A stretch of 64,000 bases of DNA from Shewanella kaireitica (GTDB taxonomy: Bacteria; Pseudomonadota; Gammaproteobacteria; Enterobacterales; Shewanellaceae), in contig NZ_JAKIKQ010000004.1 in assembly GCF_023284045.1 (NCBI RefSeq), forward strand, positions 124,001 to 188,000, read 5' to 3'. A program made the translations under genes and the position numbers. Every line of letters starts with the position of its first letter. The first letter of the stretch is position 1. Below, one piece after another: positions 56,467-64,000 of this stretch. The notes under the pieces were generated by a model. That model was not told the origin of the DNA. It made no database searches and saw only the letters and a program-made list of their open reading frames with translations.

Positions 56467-57648
56467 ATGTCAGTTAGGACTTGGTTCATAAAGTTAAGGT
56501 ACACTTCCATGAAAGCAAAATGGAAACTGTTTAAAAAATGGTCTTCTAGGTTCTTTCAATGGGCTGCCTCCTTGATTGCCAATCCTGTGGTTAACTTTTT
56601 GGTTACAGCGCTGCAACTTGGTTTGGGGGCAATGCTCGGATTCCGCTACTCCCAGATACCTCAAGGTACTCAAGACTCTATTAGCTTTATGTTGAACGCT
56701 ATGCCTTCAGGTGAAATAGCGTATTTAGCGTGCACTATTGGTGCCTCATTAGCTAAGGCTGGAGGGGATGGTTTAGATTCATACTTTACACTAAAAAACG
56801 ATGCAAAAAGACGAGAGAATGACCGTTTGATCCCTGAGGGGAAGTGGTTTGCAACTACCTACGCTAAGACGGTTCGTGACGTTATTGATGCGCGATATTT
56901 AATAGAAAGCGGTGAATGTAAACCATTAGATGTTATGCATGAAACACTAAAGAGTGTCAGAGAATTGGCTGCCCAATACGATAATTCTGCTATTGACAGT
57001 ATCAGTGTTAATTTGATGCTGTCACTTCTTAACGATGAGGTGGAAGGGGAAATAGAAAAAAATTGGGAAAATTGCCAAGCTTTTTTTGATGGTTCCAATG
57101 CTGAGGCTGCGATAAGTCAGATAGATGGGGTCTTGACTCCAATTGCAGTAGCACACGCTGATAACAAATCCAAGCTCTATATTGGATCTGGAGAGCGGAG
57201 AGTTAAACCGCTTCTTTTACCGATAGTTGATGGTAATAAACCAGACAAGAAAAATACAGCACAACGAGTAATCGGTGCGCCTAGAGCTTTCACGACTGAG
57301 ACTTTCCAATACTACGGTAATTTTTTAGTCAGCGTGGAAGAATGGTTGTATAAGGAACAGTGTCGTGTCATCAGCGATGAACAGGCTGATACTCTATATA
57401 AATATTACATCAATGACGGTTCTGCTCGCTCATTGCTTTCGGTTCCCATCCAGGCCCAATATGCTATGGAAAATAGCAATGGAGAAGAGCTAGAAGACAA
57501 GCCAATTAACTTAGTCCTAAATGTATATGCTAGCCATGAAAATTTACTTCGTGGTGAGCCTCAGATTTTTTTAGGTTTAGCTCAGCCGCTATTGGATACA
57601 ATTGCTTTCGCTTTCGATAATTGGAGATTAGAACTGAAAGATGACTAG
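56467..57648 (+). CDS. Membrane-anchored protein with GAF-like C-terminal domain
   Basis: A 393-residue protein. A basic N-terminal stretch (residues 1-30) is followed by two membrane segments (about 37-62 and 80-102), a helical linker, and a C-terminal domain (~270-385) with the alternating pattern of a GAF/PAS-type sensor: ARSLLSVPIQA, INLVLNVYAS, FLGLAQPLLDTIAFAF. The N-terminal anchor plus cytoplasmic sensor suggests a membrane-associated signalling or defence protein; no catalytic motif is seen. It precedes a small gene by 72 bases and lies between the integrase relic and the resident integrase. Confidence 0.72.
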   Translation: MSVRTWFIKLRYTSMKAKWKLFKKWSSRFFQWAASLIANPVVNFLVTALQLGLGAMLGFRYSQIPQGTQDSISFMLNAMPSGEIAYLACTIGASLAKAGGDGLDSYFTLKNDAKRRENDRLIPEGKWFATTYAKTVRDVIDARYLIESGECKPLDVMHETLKSVRELAAQYDNSAIDSISVNLMLSLLNDEVEGEIEKNWENCQAFFDGSNAEAAISQIDGVLTPIAVAHADNKSKLYIGSGERRVKPLLLPIVDGNKPDKKNTAQRVIGAPRAFTTETFQYYGNFLVSVEEWLYKEQCRVISDEQADTLYKYYINDGSARSLLSVPIQAQYAMENSNGEELEDKPINLVLNVYASHENLLRGEPQIFLGLAQPLLDTIAFAFDNWRLELKDD

Positions 57649-57720
57649 CAACCATGGTGTCCTTAAATGACGATGAGAGTTAAATAGAGTATACTTAAGC
57701 CAATGAGACGGGAGATTTCC

Positions 57721-57897
57721 ATGAGTAATGAACAGAGTGAAGAACAGACCGTAATGGTTATAGATGACAATGGACGAACTCAATTAAGAGTTAAAAGCCG
57801 TGTTATCAGTAATGACAAGGTAAAGTCACGCTTTCGCAGACGACCGTCTAAAGCACTTAGTTTTGAGGTTTTTGGCAAAGAGAAGGTCCAAGCATAA
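57721..57897 (+). CDS. Small basic protein downstream of the GAF-like gene
   Basis: A 58-residue protein starting MSNEQSEEQTVMVIDDNG, with an acidic start and a strongly basic C-terminal half (KSRFRRRPSK). GGGAG lies 7 bases before the ATG, so translation is likely. The frame can be extended to 57703. It may be a nucleic-acid-binding partner of the GAF-like protein, by inference only. Confidence 0.55.
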   Translation: MSNEQSEEQTVMVIDDNGRTQLRVKSRVISNDKVKSRFRRRPSKALSFEVFGKEKVQA

Positions 57898-58241
57898 AGT
57901 GTATTTAAACTAAATAACTCATTAAAACAGGCATCTAGTGGCGTGTTTTAGGGTATTTAATGCTCTTCGTTTAATATGATGAATCTTCTTAAAGAGTTGA
58001 GTTGCCATTCAATGTAAGCTTTCTATTGTGAGTTGCGAACGTAGCCCTGTGGTATTAGTAATACACAGCGTTTAGTCACTTGATTGGAAATTGACCTCTA
58101 ACGTTTTTTTAGTCTTTTTGCTCTTCCCTATACTAATTGTAATGTGAATTGATAGCTTTATATTTCAACACTCTAGCTCGCCTTTGTTCAGAAATTAGCT
58201 ACGAAGGCCCTTAATTGTGTAGGCTATTATTCTTTCCCATT
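57898..58241. other. Intergenic region between the small gene and the resident integrase
   Basis: About 340 bases with a near-perfect inverted repeat at 58047-58068 (CTGTG-GTATTA-g-TAATAC-ACAG). Otherwise nothing supported; it lies past the 3' end of the integrase gene. Confidence 0.4.
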
Positions 58242-59441
58242 CTAGCCTTTTTCAGGCTTCTGGATATGCCCACTCCACCAGCACATAAGCTCTCTGCGCC
58301 GCTCAACGTAGTCGGCGCGGTTATAGGCCGCCCTTACGGTATTCTTATCTACGTGAGCCAGTGATACTTCAATCAACTCAGCATCAAAGCCTTGTTCGTT
58401 TAATGTGGTACTCGCTAACGCACGCAGACCGTGAGCCACTAAGCGGTCTTTGTAGCCCATACGCTTAATTGCCATATTGGCTGTTTCGGTATTTGTATGT
58501 CTGCGCGGGTTCCTATCTGCAGGGAATATGTACTCCAAGTCACCGCTGATTTTGCGCATGCGATTAAGCAGCGATATGACTTGCGGTGTAAGAGGGATGA
58601 TATGCTCACGTTTCATCTTCATCCGTTCTGCAGGGATCACCCATAGCTGTTTATCAAAATCGATTTCAGTCCATTTAGCCATAGCAGCTTCTGCTGGTCG
58701 TGTCATGGTGTGTAACTGCAGCTCAATTAAGCAGCGAGTGGTTACCTTGATACTGGCGTAGGAGAGATCCTGCATAAATTCAGGTAGCTCACTAGGCTTG
58801 ATTGTAGGCATCTGTCTTTTCTTAGGAACCCCAAACGCAGCCGCAATGCCAACAAGCGGGTTGGAGTGAATGACACCTGTATTAACGGCAAAAGTCATCA
58901 CTTCATTAAGCCAGCTGATCACACGTCTACAGGTTTCTACGTGTCCTTTTGCCTCCAGTGGTTTTAACACTTGAATGACTTGTGGGGCGGTTAAGGCGCT
59001 GATTGGCATTTCACCTAGGGCTGGGAATAGATATAGCTCTAGTCTGCGATACAGTTTTCTTGAGTGATTTGTTGATACTTTTTGTTTTTTTATTTCAAAC
59101 CAGCAATCAGTTGTGGCTTTGAGGGTGTTAGCAGCATCTGTTCTCACAGTTTCTTCTTGCTGCTGAAGGTGATATTGAGGGTCAATATCTTTGGCTAGTA
59201 ATTCACGTGCAGCATCTCTGCGCTTTCTTGCTTCAGCTAACGGCACATCTGGATAAGTGCCAAGACCAAGGTTAGTACGCTTTTTCGTAACTGGGCGGGT
59301 ATAGTTGAGCAGCCAAAACTTGGAACCACTGGGTTTGACTCTAAGCATTAAACCACGGCCATCTGCGAGGTTGTACTCTTTGTCTTTAGGCTTAGCGTTC
59401 GCAACTTGCGTTGCAGTGAGTTGCTTAGTGGTATTGGCCAT
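58242..59441 (-). CDS. intA: P4-type tyrosine integrase of the ssrA element
   Basis: A 399-residue integrase with an N-terminal DUF4102 arm-binding domain (AKPKDKEYNLADGRGLMLRV), a core-binding domain, and a catalytic domain with Arg in HTMTRPAEAAMAKW, HGLRALASTTLNEQG (H-x-x-R), LAHVDKNTVRAAYNRADY (His and the nucleophile Tyr). Its end by the ssrA junction and its class fit integration into the tmRNA 3' end. The 3' end of its gene is the template of the 56.1-kb relic. The symbol follows the usual CP4-57-like naming and is tentative. Confidence 0.93.
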   Translation of the reverse strand: MANTTKQLTATQVANAKPKDKEYNLADGRGLMLRVKPSGSKFWLLNYTRPVTKKRTNLGLGTYPDVPLAEARKRRDAARELLAKDIDPQYHLQQQEETVRTDAANTLKATTDCWFEIKKQKVSTNHSRKLYRRLELYLFPALGEMPISALTAPQVIQVLKPLEAKGHVETCRRVISWLNEVMTFAVNTGVIHSNPLVGIAAAFGVPKKRQMPTIKPSELPEFMQDLSYASIKVTTRCLIELQLHTMTRPAEAAMAKWTEIDFDKQLWVIPAERMKMKREHIIPLTPQVISLLNRMRKISGDLEYIFPADRNPRRHTNTETANMAIKRMGYKDRLVAHGLRALASTTLNEQGFDAELIEVSLAHVDKNTVRAAYNRADYVERRRELMCWWSGHIQKPEKG

Positions 59442-59566
59442 GATTGTAACACGATTATGGAAGTTGGCTTCGATGTTACATTGAGTGTTACTTAAAACTC
59501 AAGCTGCTATGAAATGGTAATAGACGTTGATGGACGCTAAGTTATTGATTTTAGCGTTTTACAGGC

Positions 59567-59594
59567 AGAAAAAAAGACGCCCGAAGACGTCTTT
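59567..59594 (-). terminator. tmRNA terminator supplied by the element
   Basis: On the minus strand, stem AAAGACG/CGTCTTT (59588-59594 with 59573-59579) then a T run. It lies inside the element, 12 bases past the tmRNA CCA end. Confidence 0.65.
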
Positions 59595-59604
59595 GTTCCT
59601 GTAT

Positions 59605-59625
59605 TTGGTGGAGGCGGCGGGGCTC
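59605..59625 (-). repeat. attR: ssrA 3' end, element junction
   Basis: Second copy of the 21-bp repeat; overlaps the acceptor end and T-arm side of tmRNA, leaving the gene complete. Confidence 0.88.
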
Positions 59626-59961
59626 GAACCCGCGTCCAAAAAGCCTACATCCAAGGCGCTACATGCTTAGTCTCTCTTTTGGTTAACCTTGTAAGCTCCG
59701 AAAGACAGGATATTACAAGGCGAGTTCAGTACTGTTTCGCGGTTCACCCCTGAACGTGGTTCCCTCGCTATCAAATGTAAAGGTGACCATCTATATACTC
59801 TGCCCATTTGATAAACGTGAGCTAGATGGCTAGCGAGCCTAAGCTGCTAGAGAGTAGTTATCGTCGTTTGCAACTATAACAGTGCGGCTTTTTACGAGGC
59901 CAACCGCCCCTCGGCATGCTCCCAGGGTTTCGAGAATCTTGTCGAATCCAGAATCGCCCCC
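59606..59961 (-). ncRNA. ssrA: Transfer-messenger RNA (tmRNA)
   Basis: A 356-base tmRNA. The 5' GGGGGCG pairs with CGCCUCC before ACCA at the 3' end, forming the acceptor stem; the T-arm has the GGTTCGAGCCC pattern. The 5' region GATTCTGGATTCGAC is the conserved D-like segment. The internal tag frame reads ANDDNYSLAA (coding 59842-59871, then TAG at 59839-59841), close to the E. coli ANDENYALAA. It rescues stalled ribosomes with SmpB, whose gene is ~110 bases upstream. Its 3' end is the integration target of the 15-kb element. Confidence 0.97.
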
Positions 59962-60072
59962 AAGTACAATGTGATTGTAACGCGACCTTTCTTGTTTTAC
60001 CAAGCATAAAAACCGCATTTGCAACCGATTGTTCGTTATACGTACGTTATCTAAACCATACTGACGTTGAAA

Positions 60073-60567
60073 TTACTGTTGAACCGCTTTTTTCATGGTA
60101 CGAGACTTTTCAATCTGCCATTCGCGATCTTTAGTATCTTCACGCTTATCGTGATCTTTCTTACCTTTACCTAGACCAATCTCGATCTTTACCCATGCAC
60201 CTTTTTGCCAGTACATTGAGATTGGTACGATTGAGTAGCCTTTACGATCAACTAAGCCTTGTAACTTATCTAGCTCTTTTCGTTTGAGCAGTAACTTACG
60301 TGAGCGTAGTGGGTCGCACACAACATGTGTTGAGGCGGTATTCAGTGGCGCAATAGTACAACCAAAAAGAAAGGCTTCGCCATCTCTTAGGAATACATAG
60401 CTTTCAGACAAGTTGACCTTGCCCATACGAATAGACTTAACTTCCCATCCCATTAGGGATAGGCCAGCTTCCATCTTCTCTTCAAACTTATAGTCGAATG
60501 TCGCGCGTTTATTACGTGCGATAGAAGCGGAACTGTTCTTTGAATTTTTTGCGTTTTTCTTAGCCAT
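60073..60567 (-). CDS. smpB: SsrA-binding protein
   Basis: A 164-residue RNA-binding partner of tmRNA. Family blocks: [29 protein letters not shown] cited as the N-terminal region, [23 protein letters not shown] and the basic C-terminal [13 protein letters not shown] plus tail needed in the ribosomal decoding centre. I take the ATG ending at 60567 ([10 protein letters not shown]), matching the family N-terminus, and not the longer frame to 60669. Co-oriented with ssrA. Confidence 0.96.
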   Translation of the reverse strand: MAKKNAKNSKNSSASIARNKRATFDYKFEEKMEAGLSLMGWEVKSIRMGKVNLSESYVFLRDGEAFLFGCTIAPLNTASTHVVCDPLRSRKLLLKRKELDKLQGLVDRKGYSIVPISMYWQKGAWVKIEIGLGKGKKDHDKREDTKDREWQIEKSRTMKKAVQQ

Positions 60568-60760
60568 AGGCAAGCTATTATACGCAGGCATGACGGATTT
60601 GGAATTAGCCAAACCGAAATATTCGCTTATTTGTGACTTCCTTGGAGCGTTTGTCTGCTTTTTGAGCACTCAATAACAGCTATGTGCGGCAAAGATGCGT
60701 TTTTTTGTGGTCATGTTAAAATCCAACTATTGAATTTATATTTTTGAGTATCAACTTTAA

Positions 60761-61192
60761 ATGCCACAAATTTCCCGCAATGTATTGGTTCGTTTTAGTG
60801 CGATGCAGATGTATGACCTTGTCAATGATGTCGAATCTTATAAAGAGTTCTTGCCGGGTTGTGTGGGTGGCAAAGTATTAGAATTTGATGGCGAGACCAT
60901 GGTGGCTTCCGTTGATGTGGCCAAAGCGGGGATCAGCAAAACATTTACTACCCGTAATAAAGTGGTTGCCGGCAAGAGTATAAAACTGCAGTTAGAAAAT
61001 GGTCCGTTTAAAGAGTTAGTCGGTGAGTGGACCTTTACTGAGTTAACTGAAGACGCTTGTAAGGTCGACTTTGAGCTTAACTTTGAGTTCTCAAGCCCAA
61101 TCGCGGACTTGGCTTTTGGTAAAGTATTTAAAGAGTTAATGGCATCGATGGTGACGGCGTTCACCAGCAGAGCAAAGGTGATTTATAAATGA
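60761..61192 (+). CDS. ratA: RatA-like COQ10/START-domain protein
   Basis: A 143-residue protein of the Coq10/RatA START-like family: MPQISRNVLVRFSAMQMYDLVNDVESYKEFLPGC at the start (only the general pattern is quoted), ending in LMASMVTAFTSRA. In E. coli it was reported to bind 50S subunits; the family also acts in ubiquinone handling. It overlaps the next gene by 4 bases (ATGA), and is divergent from smpB. Confidence 0.93.
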   Translation: MPQISRNVLVRFSAMQMYDLVNDVESYKEFLPGCVGGKVLEFDGETMVASVDVAKAGISKTFTTRNKVVAGKSIKLQLENGPFKELVGEWTFTELTEDACKVDFELNFEFSSPIADLAFGKVFKELMASMVTAFTSRAKVIYK

Positions 61193-61521
61193 GTACCGAG
61201 CAAGGACAGTTCACTGTAGAAATTATCTATGCACTGCCACACCAGCAAAAGTTGATTAAAGTGAATATTGAGCCTGGCACTAACTGTATCGACGCCGTTA
61301 AGCAAAGTGATATGCAGCGTTATTTCCCTGAGATTGATCTTGAGACGGTTAAATTAGGTATTTTTAGTCGTTCGGTAAAGCACTCTGAAGTGCTTAAGCC
61401 GGGTCAACGGGTTGAGATTTACCGACCATTGATTGCCGATCCTAAAGATGTGCGTCGAAAACGTGCAGAAAAAGCTAAAGATGAAGGGCGAGTCAATAAA
61501 ATTACTGGCGCTAAACTCTAA
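61189..61521 (+). CDS. ratB: RnfH/RatB family ubiquitin-like protein
   Basis: A 110-residue RnfH (UPF0125) protein with FTVEIIYALPHQQKLIKVNIE, IGIF-like LGIFSRSVKHSEVLKPGQRVEIYRPL and RRKRAEKAKDEGR at the end. Partner of ratA by position and overlap; function of the family is unclear. The fold is ubiquitin-like. Confidence 0.93.
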   Translation: MSTEQGQFTVEIIYALPHQQKLIKVNIEPGTNCIDAVKQSDMQRYFPEIDLETVKLGIFSRSVKHSEVLKPGQRVEIYRPLIADPKDVRRKRAEKAKDEGRVNKITGAKL

Positions 61522-61621
61522 CTCCTGTCGACCATAGCGATTGATATTTCTGCTTGTGGATGTAATGGCTTAACTAACGCTTATATTGGTCGCGTGAAAG
61601 CGAATTGCCGACAGTTTTGGC

Positions 61622-61658
61622 TAAAAAAATGCGAGCCTCTATTATAGGAGCTCGCATT
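61622..61658 (-). terminator. Terminator of bamE
   Basis: Stem AATGCGAGC/GCTCGCATT (61650-61658 region with 61629-61637) and a T run on the minus strand; also lies past the ratB end. Confidence 0.65.
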
Positions 61659-61694
61659 ATTGTTTCTGCACTGTGACTATTGATGGAGACGGAA

Positions 61695-62198
61695 CTAGTC
61701 TTTGTCTTCGTCTCTTTCCGATAGTGATTCAGGCTGAGTTTGTTTCTCTTCAACTAAAGGATTAGCTTGAGGACGCTGTTCAGGGATCAAAGGATCGCCT
61801 TCAGGCGTATTCAACTCAGGTAACTTACTTTCTTCAAGTGGAGTATTAAATTCTTCACTTAAATCATAATCACCTGTAACCGATACGAGTTTGTCGCCAT
61901 CAAAGTTGATAATAAGTTCTTTGTGGATGATGCTAGCATCGCGGCCACTCTTGTAGTGATAGACAAAATACCAAGTATCGTCAGAAAAGCTATCACGCAG
62001 TACAGGTCGACCTAATACGTATTCAACCTGCTCTTTAGTCATATCGATACGCAGCTTTTCTACCTGCTGCTTTTCCATATAGTTACCTTGTGGGATGTCT
62101 GGCTTATAGATTAACCAGTCAAAAACACCACAACCACTAAGTGATAGTGTGAGCGCAGCAGCGCCCAAAAGGGTAATACTTCTTTTTTTAATTGTCAT
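61695..62198 (-). CDS. bamE: Outer membrane protein assembly factor BamE
   Basis: A lipoprotein subunit of the BAM complex that inserts beta-barrel proteins. 167 residues, lipobox LSGC (Cys23), then the SmpA/OmlA domain: YKPDIPQGNYMEKQQVEKLRIDMTKEQVEYVLGRP is the typical region (quoted only as position ~32-66), followed by DTWYFVYHYKSG. The C-terminal ~50 residues are acidic, Pro/Gln/Glu-rich and longer than E. coli BamE (113 residues). Convergent with ratAB. Confidence 0.95.
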   Translation of the reverse strand: MTIKKRSITLLGAAALTLSLSGCGVFDWLIYKPDIPQGNYMEKQQVEKLRIDMTKEQVEYVLGRPVLRDSFSDDTWYFVYHYKSGRDASIIHKELIINFDGDKLVSVTGDYDLSEEFNTPLEESKLPELNTPEGDPLIPEQRPQANPLVEEKQTQPESLSERDEDKD

Positions 62199-63298
62199 TG
62201 AGTGCGCTACTTCATAAAAATCTGTCGGTCATAATACCCAAGCAATCCCCTATCTGACAAGGGCTATTGTCGCAGAGTATGCTCAGGTTGTTGATTTATA
62301 TTGTTCCTCGGTTTTAACACGGAGGCTACATAAGCTGTTTATATTGAGTCATAAACTGCTAATTAGTTCATTGTTATGAGGCTTTTTCTTGTTCTCAGCT
62401 GATAGTTGGCAGGTTTGAATGAGTCCGTATGAAGTCGATTTTTAGTTGATTTTTAATGGTTTATGCATATTTAGGTCGCATTCACCTTAGCTGCTGTAAG
62501 CTTTGCTGGGCAGTTAATGCTTGAGGCGCTTATCTACTTTTTTGCTCCGTAGCTTATATGGAGGCTCAGGGTTGTCGGCTTTACTGGCTTAATACCATTT
62601 AACAGCTTAATGCCGATAATTTGTCTGCTTATTGATATTTTTTCAAAAAAAATTCATGCAAAACCAATATTTATTGCGATGTTAGTCGCAATACATCCAG
62701 AGTTTAGCTTCCTAGGCGATAATTATAGGTAGTTACTTTTACGTAAACGTAAGAATCAAACGGTTGTTTGATTTTAGTTTTGTGAACATGTTACTTAACT
62801 AATTGGTAATTAATGATTTATATCACTAACGCTCAAGTTAGTTGTAAACGATAACGACTCATAGGCTGATTATTATTGTCCATTATAGCTGTATTAATTT
62901 CATTACAGTAGGTAATTAAATTACGAATTAGAATTCTACACAAGGGTCTTGGTCAATTTGTCTTACAAGATTTTTTACTTGAATATAAATCAGTAGCTTT
63001 TTTGGTTTATCTTTTTGTTTTTATGATATTTTGTTGGTTTTCCTTTCTGCGTTCAACTGCTTGTTTATGGATTTTTACTCGTGAAGAACTGATTGCTGAA
63101 CCGTGTGGCTAGGCTTGCATCGTTTCTGTTTTGTCGTTAGTTTTTTGTTGCAAATAACTACATCTTGCTTAGAACACTGATTAATAGTGAGCTTAGCTTC
63201 TATACCAGGATAGGAGTAAAGCGTATAGGGCAAGAAGAGTTGGTTTTAATAATTTGGCTAATAGCAACTACTGGCAATACGGTTTGGAGAATAGGTTT
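62199..63298. other. 1.1-kb non-coding region upstream of malate synthase
   Basis: A/T-rich, no supported gene. One clear inverted repeat: TATTGCGA/TCGCAATA (62672-62679 / 62686-62693). It must hold the divergent promoters of bamE and aceB and could contain a small RNA or long leader, which I cannot establish. Confidence 0.5.
62672..62693. promoter_or_regulatory. Inverted repeat in the bamE-aceB gap
   Basis: Perfect 8-bp arms with a 6-base spacer; possible operator or short hairpin. Confidence 0.3.
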
Positions 63299-64000
63299 AT
63301 GACAGATCAAATAACAATGGATAACGGTATTACAGCAGACGAGATTGTTATCAATGCAGATCCTGTCAAAGGACAAGAAACGGTATTAACAGAAGGCGCA
63401 CTGAGTTTATTAAAAACCTTATGTAAGCACTTCGCTGCTGATGTACCCGCCTTGCTGGCAAACAGAAAGGTTAAACAAGCTTTAATCGATAACGGACAGT
63501 TACCTGACTTTCTACCACAAACAAAATCATTGCGTGAGAGTGAATGGAAAGTTAGAGGGATCCCTAACGACCTTCAAGATAGGCGTGTTGAGATCACAGG
63601 TCCTGTCGATCGAAAAATGGTGATCAATGCACTCAATGCCAATGCAAAAGTATTTATGGCTGACTTTGAAGATTCTCTAGCACCGAGCTGGGAGAAGTTA
63701 GTTGCCGGGCAAATCAATTTACGTGACGCAGTCGCCGGTGATATTAGTTATACCGCTGCAGAAACTGGTAAATCATACACATTAGATGATGATCCCGCGG
63801 TGCTTATTTGCCGAGTTCGAGGACTGCATATGCTAGAAAAGCATGTCAGTTTTGCAGAGCAAGCGATCCCTGCCAGCCTATTTGATTTTTGTATCTATTT
63901 TTATAATAACTATCGCCAACTATTGAGCAAGGGCAGTGGCCCGTACTTCTATATCCCCAAGCTAGAAAGCCATCTTGAAGCACGATGGTGGGCTAAGGTA
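63299..64000 (+). CDS. aceB: Malate synthase A, 3' part cut by the window end
   Basis: Glyoxylate-shunt enzyme joining acetyl-CoA and glyoxylate to malate. The first 234 codons are present, from ATG 63299 with TGGAGA upstream. Characteristic stretches: RRVEITGPVDRKMVINALN and the VFMADFEDSLAPSWEK motif near residues 117-132, then GQINLRDAV and the CRVRGLHMLEKHV region. The absence of the catalytic C-terminal half is only due to the window edge. An aceA isocitrate lyase gene would be expected next. Confidence 0.95.
   Translation, partial: MTDQITMDNGITADEIVINADPVKGQETVLTEGALSLLKTLCKHFAADVPALLANRKVKQALIDNGQLPDFLPQTKSLRESEWKVRGIPNDLQDRRVEITGPVDRKMVINALNANAKVFMADFEDSLAPSWEKLVAGQINLRDAVAGDISYTAAETGKSYTLDDDPAVLICRVRGLHMLEKHVSFAEQAIPASLFDFCIYFYNNYRQLLSKGSGPYFYIPKLESHLEARWWAKV

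Larger units (their letters stand above)
44384..59625. mobile_element. Integrative element inserted in the 3' end of ssrA
   Basis: A ~15.2-kb element bounded by a perfect 21-bp direct repeat (44384-44404 and 59605-59625; begins ttggtggagg, ends ggcggggctc). The right copy is the 3' end of the intact tmRNA gene including CCA; the left copy is a detached duplicate. A P4-type tyrosine integrase reads away from the ssrA junction at the right end. Contents: AbiE toxin-antitoxin, unknown genes, an AlpA/HTH/two-recombinase module, a retron-type RT operon, a dead integrase and a membrane GAF-like protein. No replication or conjugation genes are present, so it needs outside help to move, if it still can. 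Confidence 0.9.

Noticed and set aside
44384..59625. CRISPR array in the element
   Set aside because: No regularly spaced repeats with unique spacers were found; repeats seen are att sites, half-site clusters and hairpins.
59839..60024. Minus-strand open frame of 61 codons ending ANDDNYSLAA
   Set aside because: It is the tmRNA tag read-through frame, not a separate protein gene.

Overview
The window reads as a chromosomal segment of a marine gammaproteobacterium, most likely Shewanella or a close relative. This rests on the gene content: cyoABCDE, HD-GYP and GGDEF signalling genes, many lipoproteins, the smpB/ratA/ratB/bamE cluster beside ssrA, and a tmRNA tag reading ANDDNYSLAA. The genus is inference; no search was possible.

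Region 1 (1-44.4 kb) is ordinary core and semi-accessory chromosome. It holds an M16 peptidase, gshA, small lipoproteins, a chemotaxis receptor, a GAF-GGDEF cyclase, purE, an ECF sigma factor with a likely anti-sigma partner, and a tricorn-like S41 protease. These are followed by an HlyD/DUF2955 efflux pair, a very large hybrid kinase with an HD-GYP regulator, a SYLF-type lipoprotein, a CIA30 protein, and a secreted LruC/GEVED protein with a lipoprotein partner. Next come a BshA-like glycosyltransferase, a transporter fused to a solute-binding domain, an LpxR-like protein, an AraC regulator, a nitroreductase, yjdM, the cyo terminal oxidase operon with cyoE, and an M3 peptidase.

Region 2 (44.4-59.6 kb) is an integrative element in the 3' end of ssrA. 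It is bounded by a 21-bp direct repeat (44384-44404 and 59605-59625), with a P4-type integrase at the ssrA end. Cargo, left to right: an AbiE type IV toxin-antitoxin pair; two unknown genes; an AlpA / HTH-zinc-ribbon / tyrosine recombinase / serine recombinase module with a cluster of GGTATC half-sites; a retron-type reverse transcriptase operon; a decayed second integrase; a membrane GAF-like protein with a small partner; and the resident integrase.

The strongest candidate for an undescribed system is the operon at 51.0-56.0 kb. A retron-type RT carries both retron hallmarks (NAxxH and VTG), YADD and a C-terminal extension of about 450 residues. It is followed without gaps by a short receiver-like protein that has His where the phospho-acceptor Asp is expected, and by a 578-residue protein with an apparently complete receiver domain in its middle. 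A hairpin-rich 0.4-kb non-coding stretch lies directly upstream, where a retron msr-msd RNA would sit. I infer a defence system in which reverse transcription or its DNA product is coupled to receiver-type signalling proteins.

Region 3 (59.6-64 kb) returns to core genes: ssrA, smpB, ratA, ratB(rnfH), bamE, a 1.1-kb non-coding gap and the start of malate synthase A, cut by the window end.
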